9,166 bases of DNA from Candidatus Altarchaeales archaeon WOR_SM1_86-2 (GTDB lineage Archaea; Altiarchaeota; Altiarchaeia; IMC4; MCBC01): positions 1 through 9,166 of the forward strand of contig MCBC01000053.1 of the NCBI GenBank assembly GCA_001723855.1, in the 5' to 3' direction. Positions 1-6,685 of this stretch are shown piece by piece. Position 1 is the first letter of the stretch. Every line of letters begins with the position of its first letter. Made by a program: the position numbers and the translations under genes. The notes beneath the pieces were generated by a model. The model saw only the letters and a list, made by a program, of their open reading frames with translations, did no database searches and was not told the origin of the DNA.

Positions 1-217
1 ATTCTAATGATATTTCTCTAAGTTCAAAACTCGATTTGTAATCTTCTTTCCGTGATGATTTTTCAGTATTTATCGTTTCTTGAGTTTTAAGAAATCGATC
101 TAAATATTCTATGACTTCTCCATCGTCCTTAATATACTCAATATTATTTATTTCGCCCTTTATTTTGTCACGATCAATAAAATATTCTCGTAATTTAGTT
201 GCATTAATTACAGCCAT
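1..217 (-). CDS. Unrecognised AT-rich gene, 5' part only (runs off left edge)
   Basis: An open frame begins with ATG at 217 on the minus strand and stays open for 72 codons to the window edge, so the C-terminus is missing. The visible protein starts MAVINATKLREYFIDRDKIK and is charged, rich in Lys, Glu, Asp and Ile, with no membrane segment, signal peptide or cysteine. I do not recognise the family. The start is supported by a Shine-Dalgarno-like GGTGGTG (223-229) five bases upstream, and by a TATA-like box further up. G+C is about 28%, against about 45% in carB next door, and its codons favour A/T at third positions. It differs from the other genes here both in composition and in using a clear Shine-Dalgarno, which hints at a horizontally acquired or accessory gene. 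Coding status is likely; function is unknown. Confidence 0.6.
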   Translation of the reverse strand, partial: MAVINATKLREYFIDRDKIKGEINNIEYIKDDGEVIEYLDRFLKTQETINTEKSSRKEDYKSSFELREISLE

Positions 218-222
218 TTTTT

Positions 223-229
223 CACCACC
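223..229 (-). promoter_or_regulatory. Shine-Dalgarno of the left-edge gene
   Basis: Read on the minus strand this is GGTGGTG followed by five A residues and then ATG at 217. It matches the anti-Shine-Dalgarno end of archaeal 16S rRNA and fixes the start of the left-edge gene. Most other genes in the window have no comparable site. Confidence 0.6.
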
Positions 230-254
230 CTGACTTGTTTAGTAATGATATAAT

Positions 255-262
255 ATTATAAA
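255..262 (-). promoter_or_regulatory. Possible TATA box of the left-edge gene
   Basis: TTTATAAT on the minus strand, 38-45 bases upstream of the ATG at 217, preceded by a purine-rich stretch that could act as BRE. Transcription starting about 25 bases downstream would give a short leader just long enough to contain the Shine-Dalgarno. The assignment rests on sequence and spacing only, and the whole region is AT-rich. Confidence 0.35.
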
Positions 263-300
263 CTCTCTACCCTTCCTACATTATTGCGTATAAACTGGTT

Positions 301-324
301 ATATACGAACTCAAGTTCGTATAT
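301..324. repeat. Perfect inverted repeat, possible operator
   Basis: Two perfect 11-base arms, ATATACGAACT (301-311) and AGTTCGTATAT (314-324), are separated by only CA. It lies 39-62 bases upstream of the putative TATA box of the left-edge gene, where archaeal activators often bind. The very short centre favours a dimeric-protein operator over an RNA hairpin, although a 10-bp stem with a TCAA loop is also possible. No regulator is encoded in the window. Confidence 0.5.
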
Positions 325-411
325 CATTCCAATTTGGCGGCATATCTGAACTTTATTTTGGATATACTTACTTTGGGATAAATTTATTTTTTAATATCAT
401 TTGATTTATGT

Positions 412-443
412 GATTTGATTTAATAAAAAAAATCAATCAAATC
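412..443 (-). terminator. T-tract and weak hairpin at the end of carB
   Basis: The carB stop codon is followed directly by eight T residues on the minus strand (432-425), as expected for archaeal T-tract termination. Nine-base arms GATTTGATT (443-435) and AATCAAATC (420-412) flank the tract with a 14-base loop, but the stem is AT-rich and may be incidental. Confidence 0.45.
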
Positions 444-3400
444 TTCTGTAGTACTCCTCAAGATTATCCACTGAAATTTTACCCTCAACCATGCTTCTTA
501 TAGCTTTGATTGCAGCCATTGTCCCTGCCAGGGTGGTGATGTACGGTATTGAGAGTTCGACACACGCTCTTCTTATCTTATAGCCGTCAGAGCCGACTTT
601 CGAGCCCCTCGGAATTACAATGACCAGATTCAGTTTTTTGTTTCTCATCATGTCAATTATCTTCGGATTATCCCTTAATTTAGGAACATAGTTTGCCGGA
701 ATCCCGTTTTCAACCAGGAACTTCTGGGTTCCTTCCGTGCAGTAGATCATAAATCCAAGTTCACGCAGTTCTCTCGCTAACGGCAGGAACTTTTCCTTGC
801 CCATCCCCCTTCCTATGCTCAATAGTATATTCCCTGTCTTCGGGAGCTGCATATAGGCGGACGCCTGGGCTTTATAGAATGCCTTGCCGAAATCATCATC
901 AATGCCCATCACTTCCCCGGTTGATTTCATCTCAGGACTCAACACAGGGTCAACATCAAAAAGCTTGATAAACGGGAAGACCGCCTCCTTTACCGCGACA
1001 AACCTTGGCTCTCTGTAATCGCCCAGATCAAATTCCTTTAATTTCCTGCCCAGCATGATCTTTGTTGCGATCTTTGCCAGCGGCACCCCAATGGTTTTAC
1101 TGACATAAGGCACGGTTCTTGATGCCCTCGGGTTTGCCTCAAGTACAAAGACATTTCCGTTTTGAACGGCATATTGTATATTTATAAGCCCCATAACCTT
1201 AAGTTCAAGAGCCAATTTACGGGTATATTCCTTTACTTTTTCAATAACACCCTTGCTTATCGTTTGAGGCGGTATCACGCAAGCTGAATCCCCGGAGTGG
1301 ATGCCCGCTTCCTCGATATGCTCCATGATCGCCGCGATAAAGACATCTTCCCCGTCAGAAAGAGCGTCAACGTCCAGTTCTATAGAGTTAGAGAGGAACG
1401 GGCGTACAAGCACAGGATAGCCGATATCATTTGCTATCTTCAATGCCTCTTCAACAGATAACGCAGTCCCGCACGGCGCCTGGGGGATCTCCAGCTTATT
1501 CAATATTTCCGTAAATCTTTTTCTATCCTCCGCCATGTCTATACTTTCCGGGCTCGTGCCCAGTATCTTTACCCCGGAGTTATGCAGCCGCATTGCCATA
1601 TTAATCGGGGTCTGCCCCCCGAACTGTACAATGACCCCCTGCGGCTTCTCCCTCTCTATTACATTCATAACATCCTCATAGGTCAGCGGCTCAAAATATA
1701 ACTTATCGGAGATGTCAAAGTCAGTGGATACGGTTTCAGGGTTATTGTTGATGATCAACGCCTCTATTCCTTCTTCCCTCAACGCATGGACAGAATGCAC
1801 GCAGCAGTAGTCAAACTCTATCCCCTGGCCTATCCTTATGGGACCCCCGCCCACGATAATTACCTTTTTCTTTTCAGAAGGGTTTGCCTCGTCTTCATCT
1901 TCATAAGTTGAATACATATACGGCGTTACCGCCTCAAACTCAGCGGCACAGGTATCGACCATCTTATAAGCAGGAATGATATTGTTATTTATTCTGAAAT
2001 CCCTGATTTCTTCTTCATTTTTATTCAATACAGCCGCGATCTGGAAGTCGGAAAACCCCAATCTTTTTGCCTCATATATCGATCCCGGGGTTAGCTTTAT
2101 TTTACTTCCATGGTCATAGATGTTTTTCAGTTTGGAGAGAAACCATCTGTTAATTCCGGTTAGCTTATAAATTTCATCGATGCCGAAACCGTGTCTGAAT
2201 GCATCCCTTATATGAAATATTCGCTCATGGGTGGCATTTTTTAATTTTCTTTTAAGTTCTTCCTTATCCTCAATAAACTTATCCTTTTTATCAAATCCAA
2301 AACCCATTCGTTGAATTTCCAGGGAGCGGATTGCCTTCTGAATTGCCTCTTCAAATGTCCTGCCTATGGCCATCGTCTCCCCGGTTGACTTCATCTGGCT
2401 TCCAATCTCAGGTTTAACACCGGGGAATTTATCGAACGGCCATCTTGGAATCTTTGCAACAACATAATCTATCGAGGGCTCAAAGCAGGCCATAGTCGAT
2501 TTTGTTATATCATTCGGGATTTCATCAAGACTCATTCCTATTGCAATTTTTGCCGCCACTCTCGCTATCGGGTACCCTGTTGCTTTGGAAGCCAGTGCAG
2601 AACTTCTTGAGAGACGGGGATTCACCTCTATTATCCTGTATTCCCCGGTTTCGTAGTTAAACGCTAACTGCACGTTACAGCCCCCTTCTATCTTCAATGC
2701 CCTGACTATGCGGATTGATTCCCCTCTCAGAAATTGATAGTCCTCATTATTTAAAGTTAAAATCGGCGCAACCACAATACTCTCCCCTGTATGTATGCCC
2801 ATCGGATCAACATTTTCCATGGAACAGATCATAATGCAGTTATCCCTGCCGTCCCTTACAACCTCAAACTCAATCTCGCCCCAGCCCTGCTGTCCGAGAA
2901 TGGCTTCCTCTATCAAAACCTGGTTGATCATGCTCAATGCAAGCCCCCTGCTTACGACCTGCCCAAATTCATCTTCATTAAAAACAACTCCCCCCCCCGT
3001 TCCGCCGAGCGTGTACGCCGGGCGGATGATAACCGGAAAACCAATTTCCTTAATATAGTCATTTGCTTCTTCGATCGTATTTACGGTTTTACTTTTCGGC
3101 AGTGGAATTTTCAATTCGTTCATCAGTTCCTTAAATTTCTCCCTGTCCTCCCCTTGCTCTATTGCCCAGATGGAAGTCCCTAAAATTTCAACACCGTGCT
3201 CCTTTAATATGCCTTCCTTATAAAGTTGTACCGTAATATTCAACCCGGTCTGCCCCCCCATTGTTCCGATAATCCCATCTGGTTTTTCCTTCATTATTAT
3301 TTCCCCTATAATATCCACGGTCAGGGGTTCAATATAAACAATATCGGCGGTAGTGAGATCACTCTGTATGGTAGCGGGATTTGAATTTACCAATACGACC

Positions 3401-3528
3401 TCGTACCCCTCTTCTTTGAGTGCTTTACACGCCTGCGTTCCGGAGTAATCAAACTCTGCCGCCTGCCCGATCACGATAGGCCCGGACCCGATAACCAGCA
3501 CTTTTTTAATATCCTCTCTTTTTGGCAT
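433..3528 (-). CDS. carB: Carbamoyl-phosphate synthase large subunit, internally deleted
   Basis: CarB uses two ATP, bicarbonate and ammonia passed from CarA to make carbamoyl phosphate for arginine and pyrimidine synthesis in the cytoplasm. The 1031-residue product starts MPKREDIKKV like E. coli CarB, which fixes the start. Domains in order: first ATP-grasp half with its glycine loop (LGGTGGG, 174-180), oligomerisation region, second half beginning near KKVIIVGGGP, and a C-terminal MGS-like allosteric domain (about the last 130 residues). E. coli CarB has 1073 residues. Most of the shortfall is one gap after Pro710: VRP runs straight into FLSNSIELDVDAL, so the residues matching E. coli 717-754, including the second-half nucleotide loop (SYVLGGRAM), are absent without a frame change. 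A three-residue insertion, QQG, lies at 213-215. The family call is certain; whether the second active site works is doubtful. Confidence 0.96.
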   Translation of the reverse strand: MPKREDIKKVLVIGSGPIVIGQAAEFDYSGTQACKALKEEGYEVVLVNSNPATIQSDLTTADIVYIEPLTVDIIGEIIMKEKPDGIIGTMGGQTGLNITVQLYKEGILKEHGVEILGTSIWAIEQGEDREKFKELMNELKIPLPKSKTVNTIEEANDYIKEIGFPVIIRPAYTLGGTGGGVVFNEDEFGQVVSRGLALSMINQVLIEEAILGQQGWGEIEFEVVRDGRDNCIMICSMENVDPMGIHTGESIVVAPILTLNNEDYQFLRGESIRIVRALKIEGGCNVQLAFNYETGEYRIIEVNPRLSRSSALASKATGYPIARVAAKIAIGMSLDEIPNDITKSTMACFEPSIDYVVAKIPRWPFDKFPGVKPEIGSQMKSTGETMAIGRTFEEAIQKAIRSLEIQRMGFGFDKKDKFIEDKEELKRKLKNATHERIFHIRDAFRHGFGIDEIYKLTGINRWFLSKLKNIYDHGSKIKLTPGSIYEAKRLGFSDFQIAAVLNKNEEEIRDFRINNNIIPAYKMVDTCAAEFEAVTPYMYSTYEDEDEANPSEKKKVIIVGGGPIRIGQGIEFDYCCVHSVHALREEGIEALIINNNPETVSTDFDISDKLYFEPLTYEDVMNVIEREKPQGVIVQFGGQTPINMAMRLHNSGVKILGTSPESIDMAEDRKRFTEILNKLEIPQAPCGTALSVEEALKIANDIGYPVLVRPFLSNSIELDVDALSDGEDVFIAAIMEHIEEAGIHSGDSACVIPPQTISKGVIEKVKEYTRKLALELKVMGLINIQYAVQNGNVFVLEANPRASRTVPYVSKTIGVPLAKIATKIMLGRKLKEFDLGDYREPRFVAVKEAVFPFIKLFDVDPVLSPEMKSTGEVMGIDDDFGKAFYKAQASAYMQLPKTGNILLSIGRGMGKEKFLPLARELRELGFMIYCTEGTQKFLVENGIPANYVPKLRDNPKIIDMMRNKKLNLVIVIPRGSKVGSDGYKIRRACVELSIPYITTLAGTMAAIKAIRSMVEGKISVDNLEEYYRRFD

Positions 3529-3611
3529 CTTATAAATTGATTTTTCTTTTAATAATAAGAATCAAGAAAAAATTATATCAAAAACCAGAATTTCAATCCA
3601 TTGAAAGTTTA

Positions 3612-3619
3612 TTTATAAA
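3612..3619 (-). promoter_or_regulatory. Possible carB promoter TATA box
   Basis: TTTATAAA lies in the 202-bp carA-carB spacer, 84-91 bases upstream of the carB ATG. A second AT-rich candidate, GATATAAT on the minus strand (3579-3572), is closer. No Shine-Dalgarno precedes carB. Together with the T-tract after carA, this suggests carB has its own promoter, but which box is used cannot be told from sequence. Confidence 0.3.
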
Positions 3620-3720
3620 TAGACCTTCATTATAGTGACGGTGAAGAACGGCAGTTACATTGGAACCATATTGCCCGGGAATTCCTGCTGCTTTGTTTTT
3701 GCTCGATACGGGGATTTGAT

Positions 3721-3730
3721 TTAAGAAAAA
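3721..3730 (-). terminator. Short T-tract after carA
   Basis: The carA TGA is followed at once by TTTTTCTTAA on the minus strand. This is a possible archaeal T-rich terminator, shorter and weaker than the one after carB. Read-through into carB is likely, since both subunits are needed together. Confidence 0.3.
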
Positions 3731-4801
3731 TCACAACTCCTTAACCCACCGGTCAAAGATGTAGTTACAATCCACCGGCCCGGGCCCGGCTTCAGGATGG
3801 AATTGAACCCCCTGGATTCTGTCTTTTTTACCGCAGAGTCCTTCAACGGACCCGTCATTGAGATTAATCATGCTGACCTTGAGCCCTGTTCCGTCAACAG
3901 AGCGTTCATCCACCGCAAAACCATGATTCTGGCTTGTTATATACACCACATTCTCCCTTATGTTTTTTACCGGTTGATTGCTCCCCCTGTGACCGAATTT
4001 TAATTTGTATGTTTCTGCACCCAACGCCAAGCCTATAACCTGATGGCCCAGACAGACCCCGTTAATCGGATATTCCGACTGCAGTTCAGAGACAAGTTTT
4101 ATCGCATCTTTTGCGTTCTTTGGGTCTCCAGGGCCGTTGCTCAACAAAATTCCATCGGCTCCGAAATCATCGATTTCCTCAGGCTTTGCGGTATGGGGCA
4201 TTAAAATAACATTCACTTTTTTGTTGAGCAGATACCCTATAATGGAATTCTTTACGCCCAGGTCAATAACCGCAGTGGTCTTTTCTCCCTTGCAGCCGAA
4301 CTCCTTTGGTTTTTTTACGCTTACCTTATCCAGAAGATCAAGCGATGATATATCAGGCAATTTTTTTGCTAACTTCAGTGCTTTTTCCCGGTCTGCATCG
4401 TCTCCAACCATCAAGGCACCGTTCATAACGCCGTGTATCCTTAACTTCTTTGTCAGTGCCCGTGTATCTATCCCGCTGATCCCCGGGATGTTATGTTCTT
4501 TAAGGAACTGGTCCACGCTTTTCCTTGCTTTTCTGTGGGAGTAAAAGGTGCTGTTTTCCCTCACCACAAAACCCTCAACCTGGATGCTGTCGGACTCAAA
4601 GAAACCCCTCCTCACCCCATAGTTGCCTATAAGCGGATAGGTCATTGTAAGAATCTGACCTTTATAAGAGGGATCTGTGAGGGCTTCCTCATAGCCGACC
4701 ATCGAAGTGTTGAAAACAACCTCCCCTGATGCCGTGCCCTCTTTACCAAATCCCATGCCTTCAAAGATTGTCCCGTCGTTCAGCGCAAGAACAGCTTTCA
4801 T
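3731..4801 (-). CDS. carA: Carbamoyl-phosphate synthase small (glutaminase) subunit
   Basis: CarA hydrolyses glutamine and passes ammonia to CarB for carbamoyl-phosphate synthesis. The 356-residue protein has the CarA-specific N-terminal domain (motifs such as FNTSMVGYEEALTDPSY and GISGIDTRALTKK), then a class I glutamine amidotransferase domain from about residue 174. The catalytic triad is intact: Cys250 in NGVCLGHQ, and His335 and Glu337 in QFHPEAGPGP. The residue three before Cys250 is Asn (PINGVC) where PIFGIC is usual, a mild oddity. The first codons match the family start (MKAVLALNDG). An overlapping ATG-AAA-TGA out of frame sits just before the true ATG. A TATA-like TTTATAAA 17-24 bases upstream and no Shine-Dalgarno suggest leaderless or near-leaderless expression. 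The start-to-start order is carA then carB, with a 202-bp gap. Confidence 0.96.
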   Translation of the reverse strand: MKAVLALNDGTIFEGMGFGKEGTASGEVVFNTSMVGYEEALTDPSYKGQILTMTYPLIGNYGVRRGFFESDSIQVEGFVVRENSTFYSHRKARKSVDQFLKEHNIPGISGIDTRALTKKLRIHGVMNGALMVGDDADREKALKLAKKLPDISSLDLLDKVSVKKPKEFGCKGEKTTAVIDLGVKNSIIGYLLNKKVNVILMPHTAKPEEIDDFGADGILLSNGPGDPKNAKDAIKLVSELQSEYPINGVCLGHQVIGLALGAETYKLKFGHRGSNQPVKNIRENVVYITSQNHGFAVDERSVDGTGLKVSMINLNDGSVEGLCGKKDRIQGVQFHPEAGPGPVDCNYIFDRWVKEL

Positions 4802-4817
4802 TTCATTGGTAAGATTA

Positions 4818-4825
4818 TTTATAAA
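4818..4825 (-). promoter_or_regulatory. Probable carA TATA box
   Basis: TTTATAAA, 17-24 bases upstream of the carA ATG and within a longer AT-rich run. It is slightly closer than the ideal -23 to -30 spacing for a strictly leaderless start, but no Shine-Dalgarno is present. It lies directly beyond the stop codon of the small ORF at 4826-5023. Confidence 0.45.
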
Positions 4826-5023
4826 TTATTTTTTTGAATAAAAGAAGAAAAATGATAAAATTTGGATGCGCCTGGTTTGCGGTTCCCGGAGATACACCGG
4901 GGGTAGGTTCGGGATATTGGAATCACAAGGGTTGCGGACTGAGCCGGTAAATGATAATTCAGAGAGACTGCAGAGCATTCTGGAGGCACCTGGGAGTTTT
5001 AAATCCCGATTGTTTCCGTCCAT
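4826..5023 (-). CDS. Doubtful small ORF upstream of carA (65 residues)
   Basis: ATG at 5023 is preceded, four bases away, by AGGAGGT (5034-5028), the best Shine-Dalgarno match in the window. The frame runs 65 codons to TAA at 4826-4828, ending 24 bases before carA. The predicted peptide begins MDGNNRDLKLPGASRML, has six arginines and two cysteines, and ends in a Phe-rich tail encoded by the AT-rich carA promoter region, which looks non-coding in character. It resembles nothing I know. It could be a carA leader peptide, a small protein gene or chance. The Shine-Dalgarno and position argue for it; composition and the tail argue against. Confidence 0.25.
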   Translation of the reverse strand: MDGNNRDLKLPGASRMLCSLSELSFTGSVRNPCDSNIPNLPPVYLREPQTRRIQILSFFFFYSKK

Positions 5024-5134
5024 GTGTACCTCCTGCATGATCCCATGGGTTGTATGTGAAGAATCAAAAACTTGCGGTCGTGTCAGGAGTATAAGCCCTG
5101 GATCCGTATAATGATTTTATTGATGCCCTCAACT

Positions 5135-6145
5135 TTATCTCTGCGGCTCTATAATCACTTTTATGGATTCTCCCGCATCAGCAACGAGTTTAAAACCCAA
5201 TCCCGCTTCTTCTAAACCTAAACGGTGGGTGATCATATCGTGAACCTTCACTTTTCCGCCAGTTATGAGTTTCAGTGCATTTTCAAGGTCTCCCGGAGCG
5301 GCGGCATAGGATGTTTTTATTGCTATCTCATTTCGCCAGAAATCATTTACAGGAACTTCAAGGTCAATCCCCGGCTTTGGAACGGCAAAAAATAAAATTG
5401 TGCCCCCTCTATCCACGCACTTCAATGCCTGTTTTGCAGCAGAAAGTGCCCCTGTGCAGACGATCACCAGATCTGCTTTTTCGGATACGCCTTCTTTTGC
5501 ATTTATCGCATCATCCGCCCCGAATTCAAGTGCTTTTTCCAGACGATATTCGTTGATGTCCGCTGCAATAATTCGTTTTGCACCCTGTGCACGGGCAAGT
5601 TTAACATGCAAAAGTCCTGAAATGCCGCTGCCCAGAACCAGCACGCTCTGCCCCTTCCGCATCTCTGCCAGTCTCTGCCCGCGAAAAACGCATCCCAACG
5701 GCTCAATAAAGGTTCCGTCCTCATAAGACATGTCATCGGGCAGCAAAAGAATGCCGTGGCGGACATTTATCTCCGGAACGCGAACATATTGTGCAAATCC
5801 CCCTGGATCAAAATTTGTTTTATGCAGGGTTTCACAGGCAGTGTGATGCCCGCTTTTGCAGTAGCGGCATTGATTGCACGGAACATGATGCGAAACAAAA
5901 ACCCTGCCGCCGACTTTATAATCTTCAACCCCGTCTCCAATCTCAACGATCTCTCCCGTTATCTCATGCCCCAGAACCCTTGGAGCGGTTTTAACTCTAT
6001 ACCACTCCATAACATCACTGCCGCAGATGCCGGAAGACATTACCTTTACCAGTACCTCCCCTCTGCCGATTCCTGGTTTCGGCATCTCTTCAAGCCGCAC
6101 ATCGTTGTTGCTGTAATATACCGCAGCGTGCATTTTAATGCTCAT
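5135..6145 (-). CDS. Zinc-dependent medium-chain alcohol/polyol dehydrogenase
   Basis: This is a 336-residue member of the sorbitol/threonine/alcohol dehydrogenase (MDR) family, which oxidises alcohols or polyols, or reduces the ketone, with NAD(P). Catalytic zinc ligands are visible at Cys41 (GICGSD), His60-Glu61 (GHE) and Glu148 (EPLGC). The structural zinc site is Cys90, Cys93, Cys96 and Cys104. The Rossmann motif GSGISG is at 172-177, and Asp196 at the end of the next strand suggests NAD rather than NADP. Length is normal and both zinc sites are complete, so it should be active. The substrate cannot be read from the sequence. It lies 167 bp beyond the membrane-protein gene, in the same direction as the LsrF-like aldolase cluster, so a polyol or sugar-phosphate substrate is a reasonable inference. 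No Shine-Dalgarno is seen. Confidence 0.92.
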   Translation of the reverse strand: MSIKMHAAVYYSNNDVRLEEMPKPGIGRGEVLVKVMSSGICGSDVMEWYRVKTAPRVLGHEITGEIVEIGDGVEDYKVGGRVFVSHHVPCNQCRYCKSGHHTACETLHKTNFDPGGFAQYVRVPEINVRHGILLLPDDMSYEDGTFIEPLGCVFRGQRLAEMRKGQSVLVLGSGISGLLHVKLARAQGAKRIIAADINEYRLEKALEFGADDAINAKEGVSEKADLVIVCTGALSAAKQALKCVDRGGTILFFAVPKPGIDLEVPVNDFWRNEIAIKTSYAAAPGDLENALKLITGGKVKVHDMITHRLGLEEAGLGFKLVADAGESIKVIIEPQR

Positions 6146-6180
6146 TTCAATTGTCTCAGATATTCTTTGGAAAGCGGATT

Positions 6181-6188
6181 ATAATAAA
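6181..6188 (-). promoter_or_regulatory. Possible TATA box of the dehydrogenase gene
   Basis: TTTATTAT on the minus strand, 36-43 bases upstream of the ATG at 6145, which would allow a leader of about 10-15 bases. This supports some independent transcription of the dehydrogenase, although read-through from the aldolase cluster remains possible. Confidence 0.3.
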
Positions 6189-6269
6189 TTGTTTGCATGA
6201 CCCGATCGTAGCCTCACAGGTATCTCCCGTCATGTTCGCCCCGCTCAAGCCGCTTTCCGCCGCTTTATC

Positions 6270-6307
6270 CTCTTTACTGAGGCGAGAACGCATCATCAGG
6301 CAAAGAG
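6270..6307. repeat. Imperfect hairpin after the membrane-protein gene
   Basis: The arms CTCTTT-a-CTGA (6270-6280) and TCAG-gc-AAAGAG (6296-6307) pair over ten bases with a small internal loop and a 15-base terminal loop. It begins a few bases beyond the stop codon of the membrane-protein gene. It could mark a transcript 3' end or processing site, but no T-tract follows. Confidence 0.3.
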
Positions 6308-6312
6308 CCACG

Positions 6313-6669
6313 TTAAGGCTGTTTAACCAGGGTTTCAACAAATACATAAGTAATCCTCCTGATCAATACCACGACAAGTCCCCATGCTATCGGCAGCCAG
6401 ACAGGTATCTCTAGAATAGACGGGTTTGCATATTGCCATGCACCGAAATGTACGGCAACCACTTCAGCGGACATACCAATAACGGCACCGAAAACAAAGA
6501 AATATATATCATTTTTCCTGCACCAAAATTTCAACACGAAAACCAACAGCAGGGCTAACAAAACTGTTAGAAGAATGTTGTTCATATAAAAAAGTGAAAT
6601 AAAGGATACTCCAACTATGAACAGCACAATGTCAAAAGACAATTCTATATGGGGTTTTTTAGTGTCCAT
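6313..6669 (-). CDS. Small integral membrane protein, four predicted helices
   Basis: The product has 118 residues from the ATG at 6669 (MDTKKPHIEL). Hydrophobic segments fall at about 12-28, 31-48, 55-74 and 88-106, with basic residues between helices 2 and 3 (KFWCRKND) and after helix 4 (IRR). A motif FGAWQYANP followed by IPVWLPIAWG resembles small archaeal and bacterial membrane proteins of unknown function. I cannot name the family. An alternative GTG start at 6696 would add nine residues and overlap the aldolase gene by 11 bases; the ATG leaves a 16-base gap and gives a cleaner N-terminus, so I prefer it. Co-directional close packing with the aldolase suggests one transcript, perhaps with a role in transport or membrane anchoring, but that is inference. 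Confidence 0.8.
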   Translation of the reverse strand: MDTKKPHIELSFDIVLFIVGVSFISLFYMNNILLTVLLALLLVFVLKFWCRKNDIYFFVFGAVIGMSAEVVAVHFGAWQYANPSILEIPVWLPIAWGLVVVLIRRITYVFVETLVKQP

Positions 6670-6685
6670 GGTCTCTAAGTTTCCT

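Larger units (their letters stand above)
4802..5134. other. 333-bp spacer between the dehydrogenase gene and carA
   Basis: No known gene was recognised here. The stretch holds the carA TATA-like box at its left end and a doubtful minus-strand small ORF (4826-5023). On the plus strand there is a GC-rich hairpin with arms CCCGG and CCGGG (about 4886-4902) around a seven-base loop. Between 4862 and 5134 the base composition is close to that of coding DNA, unlike the AT-rich short spacers elsewhere. It could therefore be a structured RNA or a decayed gene. I could not match it to tRNA, SRP RNA or RNase P RNA. Confidence 0.4.

Noticed and set aside
2990..2998. Run of nine C residues as a possible frameshift or sequencing error in carB
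   Set aside because: The frame continues correctly through it and encodes the expected glycine loop (TGGG), so the run length is right.
2791..3183. Open frames of 87-130 codons on the plus strand inside carB
   Set aside because: They are antisense shadows of the conserved carB coding sequence with no start signals or recognisable products.
4137..4544. 135-codon plus-strand frame inside carA
   Set aside because: Antisense to the conserved glutaminase subunit; composition reflects the carA codons.
4985..5010. Tract GGGAGTTTTAAATCCC on the plus strand, reminiscent of a tRNA T-arm
   Set aside because: The loop does not follow the T-loop consensus and no acceptor, D-arm or anticodon stem can be built around it.
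6169..6258. Inverted nine-base arms GGAAAGCGG (6169-6177) and CCGCTTTCC (6250-6258)
   Set aside because: They are 72 bases apart with no supporting structure between them, so they are probably coincidental.
6156..6347. 63-codon minus-strand frame between the dehydrogenase and the membrane-protein gene
   Set aside because: It overlaps the 3' end of the membrane-protein gene in another frame, has no ribosome site and resembles nothing known.
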